Positions 50,844 through 59,446 of a stretch of 64,000 bases of DNA are shown piece by piece. Numbering within the stretch: the first letter of the stretch is position 1; each line of letters begins with the position of its first letter. The notes below the pieces were generated by a model. That model saw only the letters and a program-made list of their open reading frames with translations, had not been told where the DNA came from and made no database searches. Position numbers and translations under genes: made by a program. The stretch is from an uncultured Corynebacterium sp. (GTDB lineage Bacteria; Actinomycetota; Actinomycetes; Mycobacteriales; Mycobacteriaceae). The stretch covers positions 1-64,000 of the forward strand of contig NZ_CAMIBP010000013.1 of the NCBI RefSeq assembly GCF_946223165.1, read 5' to 3'.

Positions 50844-50869
50844 TTGTAATAAACGAGTGTTTATTACAA
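50844..50869. promoter_or_regulatory. Perfect 11-bp inverted repeat, probable operator
   Basis: TTGTAATAAAC (50844-50854) and GTTTATTACAA (50859-50869) are perfect arms around GAGT, in the gap between the divergent CNNM gene and hemW. It is AT-rich in GC-rich DNA and too weak in GC to be a good terminator. Its size fits a TetR-, MarR- or Fur-class dimer site. I do not recognise it as a known corynebacterial box. Confidence 0.7.
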
Positions 50870-50961
50870 CTTCGACTGGGAGGTTCCACCTCAGCTAGTG
50901 CCTTTCTGTGAGCTCAACAAAATATGAGAAATAGAGTACACGCATACTAGGGTGTGGTGCT

Positions 50962-52098
50962 ATGACGGTTCCCTTCGGGCTCTATATTCACGTGCCATTT
51001 TGTTCCTCGCGGTGTGGCTACTGCGACTTCAACACGTACACGCCGGGGGAGCTGGGAGGCGGTGACCAGATTCCGGGCTACCTGGGCGCCCTTGACCGGG
51101 AGCTGGAGATGGCGGCAGAGCGCGTCGGCCGCCCGGCAGAGACGGTGTTCATCGGCGGCGGCACGCCCTCTCTTCTCGGCGCGGAGGGGCTGGGCCGGAT
51201 CCTCACCACGGTGAAGAACACCTTCGGGCTGGCGGATGGCGCCGAGGTGACCACGGAATCCAACCCGGAGTCGACGTCGCCGGAGTATTTCGCGGGCCTT
51301 AAGGAGGCGGGCTTTACCCGGGTATCGCTGGGGATGCAGTCGGCATCGTCACGCGTGCTCAAGGTACTGGAGCGACAGCACACCCCGGGCCGCGCGTTCG
51401 CGGCGGCGAAGGAGGCGCGCGCGGCGGGCTTCGAGCACGTCAACCTCGACATGATCTACGGCACGCCGACGGAGACGGACGACGACGTACGCCGCACGCT
51501 GGAGAAGGTCCTAGAGACAGGCGTGGATCACGTCTCCGCGTACTCGCTCATCGTGGAGGACGGCACGCGCATGGCCCGCAAGGTGGACAAGGGCGAGCTG
51601 CCCGCACCGGACGAGGACACGTACGCCCGGCGCTATGAGTTCATCGCGGACGCGCTCGAGTCCCAGGGCTATGACTGGTACGAGGTGTCCAACTGGGCGA
51701 AGCCAGGAGGGGAGTGCCAGCACAACCGCATCTACTGGGTGGACGGCAACTGGTGGGGCGCGGGCCCCGGCGCCCACTCGCACCTGGACGGCGAGCGCTT
51801 CTACAACGTCAAGCACCCGCGCCGCTACGCCGCGGAGCTTAACGCCGGGCGCCTGCCGGTCAAGGAAACCGAGCGGCTCACCGACGCCGAGCGCCACACG
51901 GAGAAGATCATGCTGGGCCTGCGCCTGGCCGAGGGCATCCCGGAGGCGTGGCTTGCCGATGCTGCCCGGACCGTCACCGAGTCCTACATCGGGCGGGGCC
52001 TGCTGGAGCGACGCGGGGATCGGATCACCGTGACGAAGCCGGGGCGCCTGCTCGCGGACGGCATCATCACGGATCTCCTGGTCGCAGAAGAAGGCTAA
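50962..52098 (+). CDS. hemW: Radical SAM protein HemW (HemN-like)
   Basis: 378 residues. The iron-sulfur CxxxCxxC is at Cys14, Cys18 and Cys21 (HVPFCSSRCGYCDFN). GGGTPSLL, TTESNPESTSP and NLDMIYGTPTETDDD follow. HemW is a heme chaperone rather than a true coproporphyrinogen oxidase. TAGGGT (50948-50953) ends 8 nt before the ATG with no ribosome site, suggesting a leaderless transcript. hrcA follows 36 bp downstream. Confidence 0.93.
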   Translation: MTVPFGLYIHVPFCSSRCGYCDFNTYTPGELGGGDQIPGYLGALDRELEMAAERVGRPAETVFIGGGTPSLLGAEGLGRILTTVKNTFGLADGAEVTTESNPESTSPEYFAGLKEAGFTRVSLGMQSASSRVLKVLERQHTPGRAFAAAKEARAAGFEHVNLDMIYGTPTETDDDVRRTLEKVLETGVDHVSAYSLIVEDGTRMARKVDKGELPAPDEDTYARRYEFIADALESQGYDWYEVSNWAKPGGECQHNRIYWVDGNWWGAGPGAHSHLDGERFYNVKHPRRYAAELNAGRLPVKETERLTDAERHTEKIMLGLRLAEGIPEAWLADAARTVTESYIGRGLLERRGDRITVTKPGRLLADGIITDLLVAEEG

Positions 52099-52134
52099 GG
52101 GAAGAGGGCTAAGGAACGAAGTAGAGTAGGCACC

Positions 52135-53142
52135 ATGTCTACGTCTACCGAAGCGCGGCGCCGCGAGGTCCTGCGCGCCATCGTCTCGGACTACATTGCC
52201 AGCCAGGAGCCGGTGGGCTCCAAGGCGCTGCTCGAGCGGCACAGCCTGGGCGTGTCCTCGGCGACGATCCGCAATGACATGGCCGTGCTCGAAGAGGCCG
52301 GCCTCATCGCGCAGCCGCACTCGTCGTCCGGTCGCGTGCCCACGCAGGCGGGCTACCGCCAATTCGTGGACAACCTCCACGACATCAAGCCGCTGAGCAC
52401 GGCGGAGCGCTCCGCTATCCTGCATTTTCTTGAGGGCGGCGTGGACCTCGAAGACGTGCTGCGCCGTTCGGTGAAGCTGCTGGCACAGCTGACCAAGCAG
52501 GCGGCCGTGGTGGCCATGCCCAACCTCAAGGTCTCCCGCGTCAAGCACTGCGAGGTCGTGGCGTTGAGCCCCGTGCGCCTCCTGCTGGTGCTTATCACGG
52601 ACAACGGGCGCGTGGATCAGCGCAACGTGGAGCTCGATGACGTCATCGAGCCGGACGATGCCATCGCGCTGCGCGAGCTGCTCAACAACGCGCTCTCCGG
52701 CCGCACCATGGCCGAGGCCTCCGCGGGCCTGGCGCAGCTCGTGGAGAGCGCGCCGGTGGACATCCGCCACCACGTGCTCAAGTGCGCGACGACGCTCATC
52801 GAGACCCTCGTGGACACCCCGAGCGACCGCCTCATCATTGCCGGCGCGGCCAACCTCACCCGCGGCCTGCCCTCGATTATCGAGGCGCTTGAGGAACAGG
52901 TCGTGGTGCTCAAACTGCTGGGCAACGTCCCGGACCTGGGCAACGTCAACGTCGTCATTGGCGAGGAACACGAGGAGGATCGCCTCCGCGGCTCGGCGGT
53001 GGTGACTACAGCGTATGGCACGGAGCGCGCCGCGCTGGGCGGCATGGGCGTCGTGGGGCCGACGTTTATGGACTACTCGGGAACAATTTCTAAGGTATCT
53101 GCCGTTGCACGCTATGTAAGCGACATTGTCGCCGGAGAGTAG
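52135..53142 (+). CDS. hrcA: Heat-inducible repressor HrcA
   Basis: 335 residues. The N-terminal winged helix (RREVLRAIVSDYIASQEPVGSKALLERHSLGVSSATIRNDMAVLEEAGLI) and the GRVPTQAGYRQFVD linker are typical. It normally represses groE-type operons through CIRCE elements. No CIRCE is seen near this gene or dnaJ, so its targets lie elsewhere. TAGAGT (52122-52127) ends 7 nt before the ATG. dnaJ follows after 62 bp. Confidence 0.96.
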   Translation: MSTSTEARRREVLRAIVSDYIASQEPVGSKALLERHSLGVSSATIRNDMAVLEEAGLIAQPHSSSGRVPTQAGYRQFVDNLHDIKPLSTAERSAILHFLEGGVDLEDVLRRSVKLLAQLTKQAAVVAMPNLKVSRVKHCEVVALSPVRLLLVLITDNGRVDQRNVELDDVIEPDDAIALRELLNNALSGRTMAEASAGLAQLVESAPVDIRHHVLKCATTLIETLVDTPSDRLIIAGAANLTRGLPSIIEALEEQVVVLKLLGNVPDLGNVNVVIGEEHEEDRLRGSAVVTTAYGTERAALGGMGVVGPTFMDYSGTISKVSAVARYVSDIVAGE

Positions 53143-53204
53143 ACTCTCATAAGTTTGAAACACCCCATGGACACCTGAACGGTAAGTAAAGGACTGAACA
53201 CCAC

Positions 53205-54344
53205 GTGGCTCGTGATTATTACGGCATCCTCGGAGTAGGCAAGGACGCGACGGATCAGGAGATCAAGAAGGCGTATCGCAAGCTCGCCCGCAAGTACCAC
53301 CCGGACGTAAATCCGGGCGACGAGGAGGCCGCGGAGAAGTTCCGCGAGATCTCGCTGGCGCAGGAGTTCCTGCTGGATCCGAGCAAGCGCCAGATCATTG
53401 ATATGGGCGGCGATCCGGCGGAGCAGGGCGCGGCTGGCGGCTACCCGGGCGGCGGCTTCGGCGGGGGTGGCCTGGGCGATATCTTCGCGGAGTTCTTCGG
53501 TGGCGGCGCCGGCGGCTCCCGCGGTCCGCGCTCGCGCGTCCAGCCCGGCTCGGACGCGCTGCTGCGCACGTCCATTTCGTTGGAGGAGGCCTACACCGGC
53601 ATCCACAAGCAGGTCACCGTGGACACCGCGGTGCTGTGCGACCGCTGCCATGGCTCCGGCTCCGCCACGGACGACAAGCCCGTGACGTGCGGCCAGTGCG
53701 GCGGTTCCGGCGAGGTCCAGTCCGTCCAGCGCTCCTTCCTGGGCAACGTCATGACCACGCACACGTGCCCGAACTGCCAGGGCTTTGGCGAGATCATCAA
53801 GGACCCGTGCCACCACTGCGGCGGCGACGGCCGTGTGAAGAAGCGCCGCGACATCACGGTGAACATCCCAGCCGGCATTGGCGACGGCATGCGCATCCGC
53901 ATGGCCTCGCAGGGCGAGGTCGGCCACGGCGGCGGCCCGGCGGGCGATCTCTACGTGGAGGTCGTCACCCAGCCGCACAAGGTCTTTCAGCGCGAGTCTG
54001 ATGATCTGCACCTGACCGTGCGCGTGCCCATGGTGGACGCCGCGCTGGGCACGACGTTTAGCATCGATCAGCTCGACGGCACGGAGCTCGAGGTGGAGAT
54101 TGAGCCGGGCACACAGCCGGGCCAGTCGATCCGCATCGAGGGCAAGGGCATGCCGCACCTGCGCCGCGAGGGCCACGGCAACCTCTTCGCTCACGTCGAC
54201 GTCCGGGTGCCCACGGAGCTGGACAAGAAGACCCGCGAGCTGCTGGAGCAGGTCCGCGACGCCACCGAGCACACCGCGTCCGTGCACACCGAGGACGAGG
54301 AAGACTCCTTCTTTGATCGCCTGCGTTCGAAGTTCCGCCGCTGA
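53205..54344 (+). CDS. dnaJ: Chaperone DnaJ (DnaJ2)
   Basis: 379 residues. J domain with HPD at 32-34, a glycine-rich linker (about 67-108), four zinc-binding CxxCxGxG repeats (145-208) and the C-terminal substrate domains. It stimulates DnaK ATPase. The hrcA-linked DnaJ2 is standard in actinobacteria; another dnaJ with dnaK is expected elsewhere. GTG start with AAAGGA upstream. Its TGA overlaps the rsmE ATG. Confidence 0.96.
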   Translation: MARDYYGILGVGKDATDQEIKKAYRKLARKYHPDVNPGDEEAAEKFREISLAQEFLLDPSKRQIIDMGGDPAEQGAAGGYPGGGFGGGGLGDIFAEFFGGGAGGSRGPRSRVQPGSDALLRTSISLEEAYTGIHKQVTVDTAVLCDRCHGSGSATDDKPVTCGQCGGSGEVQSVQRSFLGNVMTTHTCPNCQGFGEIIKDPCHHCGGDGRVKKRRDITVNIPAGIGDGMRIRMASQGEVGHGGGPAGDLYVEVVTQPHKVFQRESDDLHLTVRVPMVDAALGTTFSIDQLDGTELEVEIEPGTQPGQSIRIEGKGMPHLRREGHGNLFAHVDVRVPTELDKKTRELLEQVRDATEHTASVHTEDEEDSFFDRLRSKFRR

Positions 54345-55069
54345 TGAGCCTGCCCGTCTTCTTGCACCCCGATCTCTCCGCCGCGCGGGCGGGCGACACC
54401 GTGGCGATCGACGGTCCGGAGGGCCGCCACGCCGTCACGGTCAAGCGCATCCAGCCCAGCGAGCGTGTGGCGCTTGCCGATGCCGCCGGCTTCCGCGCCG
54501 AGGTCGACGTCACCGTCGTCGACGGCAAAGACTTTTTAGAGGGCACCGTGGTCAGCGTGGAGCAGGCCCCGGAGCCGAGCCCGCGCGTCGTGGTCATCCA
54601 GGCCATCCCGAAGTCCGAGCGCGCCGAGCTCGCCGTGGATCTGGCCACCCAGGCCGGCGCAGACGAGATCATCGCGTGGTCTGCGGAGCGCTGCGTGGCC
54701 CGCTGGGACGCGAAGAAGGCGCCTAAAGCGCTAGCCAAGTGGCAGGCGGCGGCAACGTCGGCGGCCAAGCAGTCCCGCCGCCCGCGCGTGCCGCGGGTCT
54801 CTGGTCCGCTGAGCACGGCGGAGGTGGCGGCGCTGCTGGAGGAGCACCGCGCCTACGTCCTCCACGAGGAGGGTGCGGTGTCCATCAAGGACGTCCCGCT
54901 CGACGCAGAAACGGTGTACGTGGTGGTGGGGCCCGAGGGCGGCATCGGCAGCGAGGAGCTGGCCACCTTGGGCGCGCAGGCGGTGCGCTTGGGCCCAGAG
55001 GTGCTGCGGACGGCATCGGCAGCCATGGTGGCGCTGGCGGCCATCGGCATGCGGACGGAGCGCTGGTAG
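54344..55069 (+). CDS. rsmE: 16S rRNA m3U1498 methyltransferase
   Basis: 241 residues, SPOUT-family. The N-terminal PUA-like region (FLHPDLSAARAGDTVAIDGPEGRHAVTVKRIQPSE) precedes a C-terminal knot with VVGPEGGIGSEELATLGAQAVRLGPEVLRTASA, the SAM-binding signature. It methylates the small-subunit decoding region. The ATG overlaps the dnaJ stop. Its TAG stop forms the start of the -10-like TAGATT of phoH. Confidence 0.95.
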   Translation: MSLPVFLHPDLSAARAGDTVAIDGPEGRHAVTVKRIQPSERVALADAAGFRAEVDVTVVDGKDFLEGTVVSVEQAPEPSPRVVVIQAIPKSERAELAVDLATQAGADEIIAWSAERCVARWDAKKAPKALAKWQAAATSAAKQSRRPRVPRVSGPLSTAEVAALLEEHRAYVLHEEGAVSIKDVPLDAETVYVVVGPEGGIGSEELATLGAQAVRLGPEVLRTASAAMVALAAIGMRTERW

Positions 55070-55080
55070 ATTTGGTAGCC

Positions 55081-56061
55081 GTGCCCATTATTACCAAGAA
55101 GTTTGAGGTTGATAGCGTCTACGTCGCCACCGTGCTCGGCACGGCGGACGACAACCTGCGCGTCCTCAACAACCTGCTCGACGTGGACCTCTTCGCCCGC
55201 GGCACCACCGTCACGGTGACCGGCCCGGACTTCGAGGTTGCCCGCGCGGCGAAGGTGCTCGAGGAACTCGAGGCCATCGCGCGCCGCGGCCACGCCGTGA
55301 GCGCGGACACCGTCAAGCACACCGTGGACATGGTGGCCGTGGACGCGCCGCAGTCGGTGTCCGCCGCGCTCGCCGCGGACATCGTCAGCCGCCGCGGCAA
55401 GACCGTGCGGCCGAAGACGGTGGGCCAGTCCCAGTACGTGCAGGCCATCGATGACAACACGATCGTCTTCGGCATTGGCCCTGCCGGCTCCGGTAAGACC
55501 TACCTGGCGGTGGCCAAGGCCGTCCAGGCCCTGCAGGCCAAGCAGGTCAGCCGCATCATCTTGACCCGCCCGGCCGTGGAGGCGGGCGAAAAACTCGGCT
55601 TCCTGCCGGGCACGCTCAACGACAAGATCGACCCGTACCTGCGCCCGCTGTACGACGCCCTGCGCGACATGCTGGACCCGGAGATGATCCCGAAGCTCAT
55701 GGAGGCCGGCATCATCGAGGTCGCTCCGCTGGCGTATATGCGCGGCCGCACGCTCAATGACGCCTTCGTCATCCTGGACGAGGCCCAGAACACCACTCCG
55801 GCGCAGATGAAGATGTTCCTCACCCGCCTGGGGTTCGGCACGAAGATTGTCGTCACCGGCGATATTAGCCAGGTGGATCTGCCGCGCGGCCAGGTCTCCG
55901 GCCTGCGCGTGGTGCGCCGCATCCTCGACGGGGTGGAGGGCGTCCACTTCGCGGACTTGAGTTCCGGCGACGTCGTGCGCCACCAGCTGGTGGGCAAGAT
56001 TGTGGGCGCCTATGACCGCTATGATGCCGCCCGCGCCCTACAGAAAGAAGAAGTGCAATGA
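55081..56061 (+). CDS. PhoH-like ATPase
   Basis: 326 residues. Walker A GIGPAGSGKT (131-140), RPAVEAGEKLGFLPGTLNDKIDPYLRPLYDAL and DEAQNTTPAQMKMFLTRLGFGTKIVVTGDISQVDLP define the PhoH domain; a short N-terminal region precedes it. The role is probably RNA-related, given its constant pairing with ybeY. The frame is open upstream; GTG 55081 is chosen because TAGATT (55067-55072) ends 8 nt before it. The stop overlaps ybeY by 4 bp. Confidence 0.92.
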   Translation: MPIITKKFEVDSVYVATVLGTADDNLRVLNNLLDVDLFARGTTVTVTGPDFEVARAAKVLEELEAIARRGHAVSADTVKHTVDMVAVDAPQSVSAALAADIVSRRGKTVRPKTVGQSQYVQAIDDNTIVFGIGPAGSGKTYLAVAKAVQALQAKQVSRIILTRPAVEAGEKLGFLPGTLNDKIDPYLRPLYDALRDMLDPEMIPKLMEAGIIEVAPLAYMRGRTLNDAFVILDEAQNTTPAQMKMFLTRLGFGTKIVVTGDISQVDLPRGQVSGLRVVRRILDGVEGVHFADLSSGDVVRHQLVGKIVGAYDRYDAARALQKEEVQ

Positions 56062-56672
56062 GCATCGAATTCATCAACGAATCCGGCTACGACGGCGTCA
56101 ATGAGGAGATGCTTATCTCCGTCGCGTCGTTCGCCTTCGGCCAGATGGACATCAACCCGGATGCCGAGTGCACCATCACCGCGGTGGATCTTGACACCAT
56201 CGCGGATCTTCACGTCCGCTGGATGGACCTCGAGGGCCCCACGGACGTCATGAGCTTCCCCATGGACGAGATCACGCCGGGCTTTTCCGGCGGCCGCCCC
56301 GACGCCCCGGACGCCGGCCCGTCCATGCTGGGCGATATCGTGATGTGCCCGGAGTTCGCGCAGCGCCAGGCCGATGCCGCGGGGCATTCGCTGGGCCACG
56401 AGCTCGCGCTGCTGACCGTCCACGGCTGCCTGCACCTGTTGGGCTATGACCACTCCACCCCGGCGGAGGAGAAGGAGATGTTCGGCCTGCAGAACGAGTT
56501 GCTGGCGGACTGGTACGACGACTGTGCGGACCGCGGCGTGACGTACCAGCCCAAGCCGTCGGGCCCCAAGGCCTTCCCAGACGCCGCGGAGCGCGCCCGG
56601 CTGGACAAGGAGGTCCCGGGCGGCGGCATCCCCGCCATCGGGGAGCCGGAATCCTCAACCGACGAAGATTAG
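56058..56672 (+). CDS. ybeY: Endoribonuclease YbeY (16S rRNA maturation)
   Basis: 204 residues. The zinc site HGCLHLLGYDH is at 122-132 and PTDVMSFPMDE near 61-71. It is longer than most YbeY proteins because of a C-terminal tail of about 45 residues rich in Pro, Ala and acidic residues. The ATG overlaps the phoH stop. Relatives are usually followed by a CorC gene and era; here pyrG and pdxY follow instead. Confidence 0.94.
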   Translation: MSIEFINESGYDGVNEEMLISVASFAFGQMDINPDAECTITAVDLDTIADLHVRWMDLEGPTDVMSFPMDEITPGFSGGRPDAPDAGPSMLGDIVMCPEFAQRQADAAGHSLGHELALLTVHGCLHLLGYDHSTPAEEKEMFGLQNELLADWYDDCADRGVTYQPKPSGPKAFPDAAERARLDKEVPGGGIPAIGEPESSTDED

Positions 56673-56711
56673 CGAAAGGTCGAACGGAAGCGCTGCCGCT
56701 GCTTCTCGAGG

Positions 56712-56798
56712 GCTAGGTTCTATGTCCCTAGCTGCGACGCTTTCTTTCACTCGACAGGAAGTGTTACGATGAAAGCCCGTAGGTAAACGCACTTCCTG
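56712..56798 (+). promoter_or_regulatory. Inverted repeats in the ybeY-pyrG gap
   Basis: GCTAGG (56712-56717) and CCTAGC (56727-56732) form a small hairpin after ybeY. CAGGAAGTG (56755-56763) and CACTTCCTG (56790-56798) are perfect 9-bp arms 26 bp apart that enclose TACGAT (56765-56770), a possible -10. This could be an operator pair around the pyrG promoter, or an RNA hairpin if transcription starts upstream. The remaining leader to the pyrG GTG is about 65 bp. Confidence 0.45.
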
Positions 56799-56862
56799 CG
56801 GACTTCGTCGTTTTAGGCCACCCGGCTGCAGGCTCCCGCAGGGCTGACCGAAGGGACCTCCC

Positions 56863-58497
56863 GTGGCACATCAGACCAAGTTTATTTTCGTGACCGGAGG
56901 CGTCGTCTCCTCGCTGGGCAAGGGCCTGACCGCCGCGTCGCTGGGCCAGCTGCTCATCTCCCGCGGGCTATCGGTCACCATGCAAAAGCTCGACCCGTAC
57001 CTCAACGTGGACCCGGGCACCATGAACCCCTTCGAGCACGGTGAGGTCTTCGTCACCGAGGATGGCGCCGAGACCGACCTGGACCTCGGCCACTACGAGC
57101 GATTCCTCGACCGCAACTTGACGAAGAACGCCAACGTCACCACGGGCAAGGTGTACTCCTCCGTCATCGCCAAGGAGCGCCGCGGCGAGTACCTGGGCAA
57201 GACCGTCCAAGTCATCCCGCACATCACGGACGAAATCAAAGACCGAATCCTCGCCATGGCCGAGCCGGACGCGGAGGGCACCGTCTCCGACGTCGTCATC
57301 TCCGAAGTCGGCGGCACCGTCGGCGACATCGAGTCCCAGCCCTTCCTCGAGGCCGCCCGTCAGGTCCGCCACGCCGTGGGCCGCGAGAACATCTTCTTCA
57401 TCCACTGCTCGCTCGTGCCCTACCTGGCCACCTCCGGAGAGCTCAAGACCAAGCCTACCCAGCACTCCGTGGCGGAGCTGCGCTCCATCGGTATCGTCCC
57501 CGACGCCGTGGTCCTGCGCTGCGATCGCGAGGTCCCGTCCAATCACAAGCAGAAGATCGCGCTCATGTGTGATATCGAGGAAGAGGGCGTCGTGAGCTGC
57601 CCGGACTCGCCGTCCATCTACGACATCCCGGAGGTTCTCTACAAGGAGCACCTGGACACCTTCGTCATCCGCAAGCTGGGCCTGCCCTTCCGCGACGTGG
57701 ACTGGACCGAGTGGGGCGATCTGCTCGACCGCGTGCGCAACCCGCGCCGCGAGGTCACCGTGGGCATCGTGGGCAAGTACATCGACCTCCAGGACGCCTA
57801 CCTCTCCGTGGCCGAGGCCGTCCGCCACGCCGCCTTTGCCCACCACGCCAAGGCGAACATCCGCTGGATCACCTCCGATGACTGCGAGACCGACGCCGCC
57901 ACCCAGCTCGGCGCGCTCGACGCCGTCATCATCCCGGGCGGCTTCGGCGCGCGCGGCATCGAGGGCAAGATCGCGGCCATCGCGTACGCCCGCGAGCAGA
58001 AGCTGCCGATGCTGGGCCTGTGTCTGGGCCTGCAGTGCACGGTTCTGGAGGCCGCGCGCCGGGCGGGCATCGAGGGGGCCACGTCCACCGAGTTCGATCC
58101 GGCGACGCCGGCCCCGGTCATCGCCACGATGGCGGAGCAGCGGGCCGCCGTCGCTGGCGAGGCCGACCTGGGCGGCACCATGCGCCTGGGCGCCTACCTG
58201 GCGACGCTTGCCGAAGGCTCCGTCGTGGCCGAGCTCTACGGCACCACGGACGTCTCCGAGCGCCACCGCCACCGCTACGAGGTCAACAACGCCTACCGCG
58301 ATCAGATCCACGAGGCCACCGGCCTGGAGTTCTCCGGCACCTCCCGGGACGGCACCCTCGTCGAGTTCGTCGAATACCCGCGCGATGAGCACCCGTTCCT
58401 CGTCGCCACCCAGGCCCACCCCGAGTACAAGTCCCGCCCGACCCGCCCGCACCCCCTCTTTGCGGGGCTGTTGAGCGCAGCGCTCGAAAATAAGTAG
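56863..58497 (+). CDS. pyrG: CTP synthase
   Basis: 544 residues. It aminates UTP to CTP using glutamine. The N-terminal synthetase domain begins KFIFVTGGVVSSLGKGLTAASLG. The C-terminal class I glutaminase has the nucleophile Cys at residue 387 (GLCLGLQC) and the His519/Glu521 pair (AHPEY). GTG start with GAAGGGA about 7 nt upstream. Its position between ybeY and era is unusual for the genus. Confidence 0.97.
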   Translation: MAHQTKFIFVTGGVVSSLGKGLTAASLGQLLISRGLSVTMQKLDPYLNVDPGTMNPFEHGEVFVTEDGAETDLDLGHYERFLDRNLTKNANVTTGKVYSSVIAKERRGEYLGKTVQVIPHITDEIKDRILAMAEPDAEGTVSDVVISEVGGTVGDIESQPFLEAARQVRHAVGRENIFFIHCSLVPYLATSGELKTKPTQHSVAELRSIGIVPDAVVLRCDREVPSNHKQKIALMCDIEEEGVVSCPDSPSIYDIPEVLYKEHLDTFVIRKLGLPFRDVDWTEWGDLLDRVRNPRREVTVGIVGKYIDLQDAYLSVAEAVRHAAFAHHAKANIRWITSDDCETDAATQLGALDAVIIPGGFGARGIEGKIAAIAYAREQKLPMLGLCLGLQCTVLEAARRAGIEGATSTEFDPATPAPVIATMAEQRAAVAGEADLGGTMRLGAYLATLAEGSVVAELYGTTDVSERHRHRYEVNNAYRDQIHEATGLEFSGTSRDGTLVEFVEYPRDEHPFLVATQAHPEYKSRPTRPHPLFAGLLSAALENK

Positions 58498-58543
58498 CTC
58501 ATTTCTTTGGTGCGGCGCACCGCCGCGTAGGAAGATAGACCGC

Positions 58544-59404
58544 ATGAATATTTTGTCTATCCAGTCCCACGTCACCTACGGCCACGTCGGCAACTCTGCC
58601 GCGGTTTTCCCGCTGCAGCGCGCCGGCCACGAGGTGTGGCCCATCCACACGGTGAATTTCTCCAACCATACCGGCTACGGCGACTGGGGCGGACCGATGA
58701 TCCCGGCTACGGACGTCACCTCCATCGTCGACGGCATCGAAAAGCGCGGCGCTTTTAACAAGATCGACGCCATCCTCTCGGGCTACCAGGGCGGCCCGGA
58801 CATCGCCGGCGCCATCGTAGACGCTGTCCGGCGTATCAAGGCCGTGAACCCTCACGCTCTCTATGCCTGCGACCCGGTCATGGGCAACGCCAAGTCCGGC
58901 TGCTTCGTCTCCGACGAGATCCCGCCGCTGCTGCGCGACAAGGTCGTGCCGGTCGCGGACATCATCACCCCCAACCAGTTCGAGCTGGGCTACCTCACGG
59001 GCAAGGAGACGGGCACGCTGGAGCAGACCCTCGAGGCCGTCCGCGCCGCCCAGGAGATCGGCCCGCAGACCGTGCTGGTGACCTCCGTCGCCCGCCCGGA
59101 GACCCCCGAGGACGTCATCGAGATGCTCGCCGTGGATGGCGAGCGCGCGTTCCTCGTTGCCACCCCGCGCCTGCCGTTTAAACGCAATGGCTCCGGCGAC
59201 GTCACCGCGGCGCTGTTTACCGGCCACTACGTTTCCACCCGCGACGCCAAGGAGGCGCTCAAGCGCACCGCGTCGTCCGTGTGGGATCTGCTCAACGTCA
59301 CTTTCGAGGCGGAGTCTGACGAGCTGCTGCTCATCGAGGCGCAGGACTACTTCGCCAACCCGCAGCTGCAATTCCGCGTCATCGACGTCGAGGATCTCTC
59401 CTAG
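58544..59404 (+). CDS. pdxY: Pyridoxal kinase
   Basis: 286 residues of the PfkB/ThiD-like pyridoxal kinase family. Seen: NILSIQSHVTYGHVGNSAAVFPLQRAGHEVWPIHTVNFSNHTGYG at the N-terminus, CDPVMGNAKSGCFVSDEIP, ITPNQFELGYLTG, and the ATP/anion-hole GSGDVTAALFTGHY. It phosphorylates pyridoxal to PLP. It is 46 bp behind pyrG; co-transcription is possible. Confidence 0.93.
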   Translation: MNILSIQSHVTYGHVGNSAAVFPLQRAGHEVWPIHTVNFSNHTGYGDWGGPMIPATDVTSIVDGIEKRGAFNKIDAILSGYQGGPDIAGAIVDAVRRIKAVNPHALYACDPVMGNAKSGCFVSDEIPPLLRDKVVPVADIITPNQFELGYLTGKETGTLEQTLEAVRAAQEIGPQTVLVTSVARPETPEDVIEMLAVDGERAFLVATPRLPFKRNGSGDVTAALFTGHYVSTRDAKEALKRTASSVWDLLNVTFEAESDELLLIEAQDYFANPQLQFRVIDVEDLS

Positions 59405-59446
59405 CGTCTAGGGAAGCGGCCCGCGCACGGGGTATGCTAATGCGCG

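Noticed and set aside
53143..53204. CIRCE operator expected between hrcA and dnaJ
   Set aside because: No TTAGCACTC/GAGTGCTAA arms, even with mismatches, are present in this gap or in front of hrcA.
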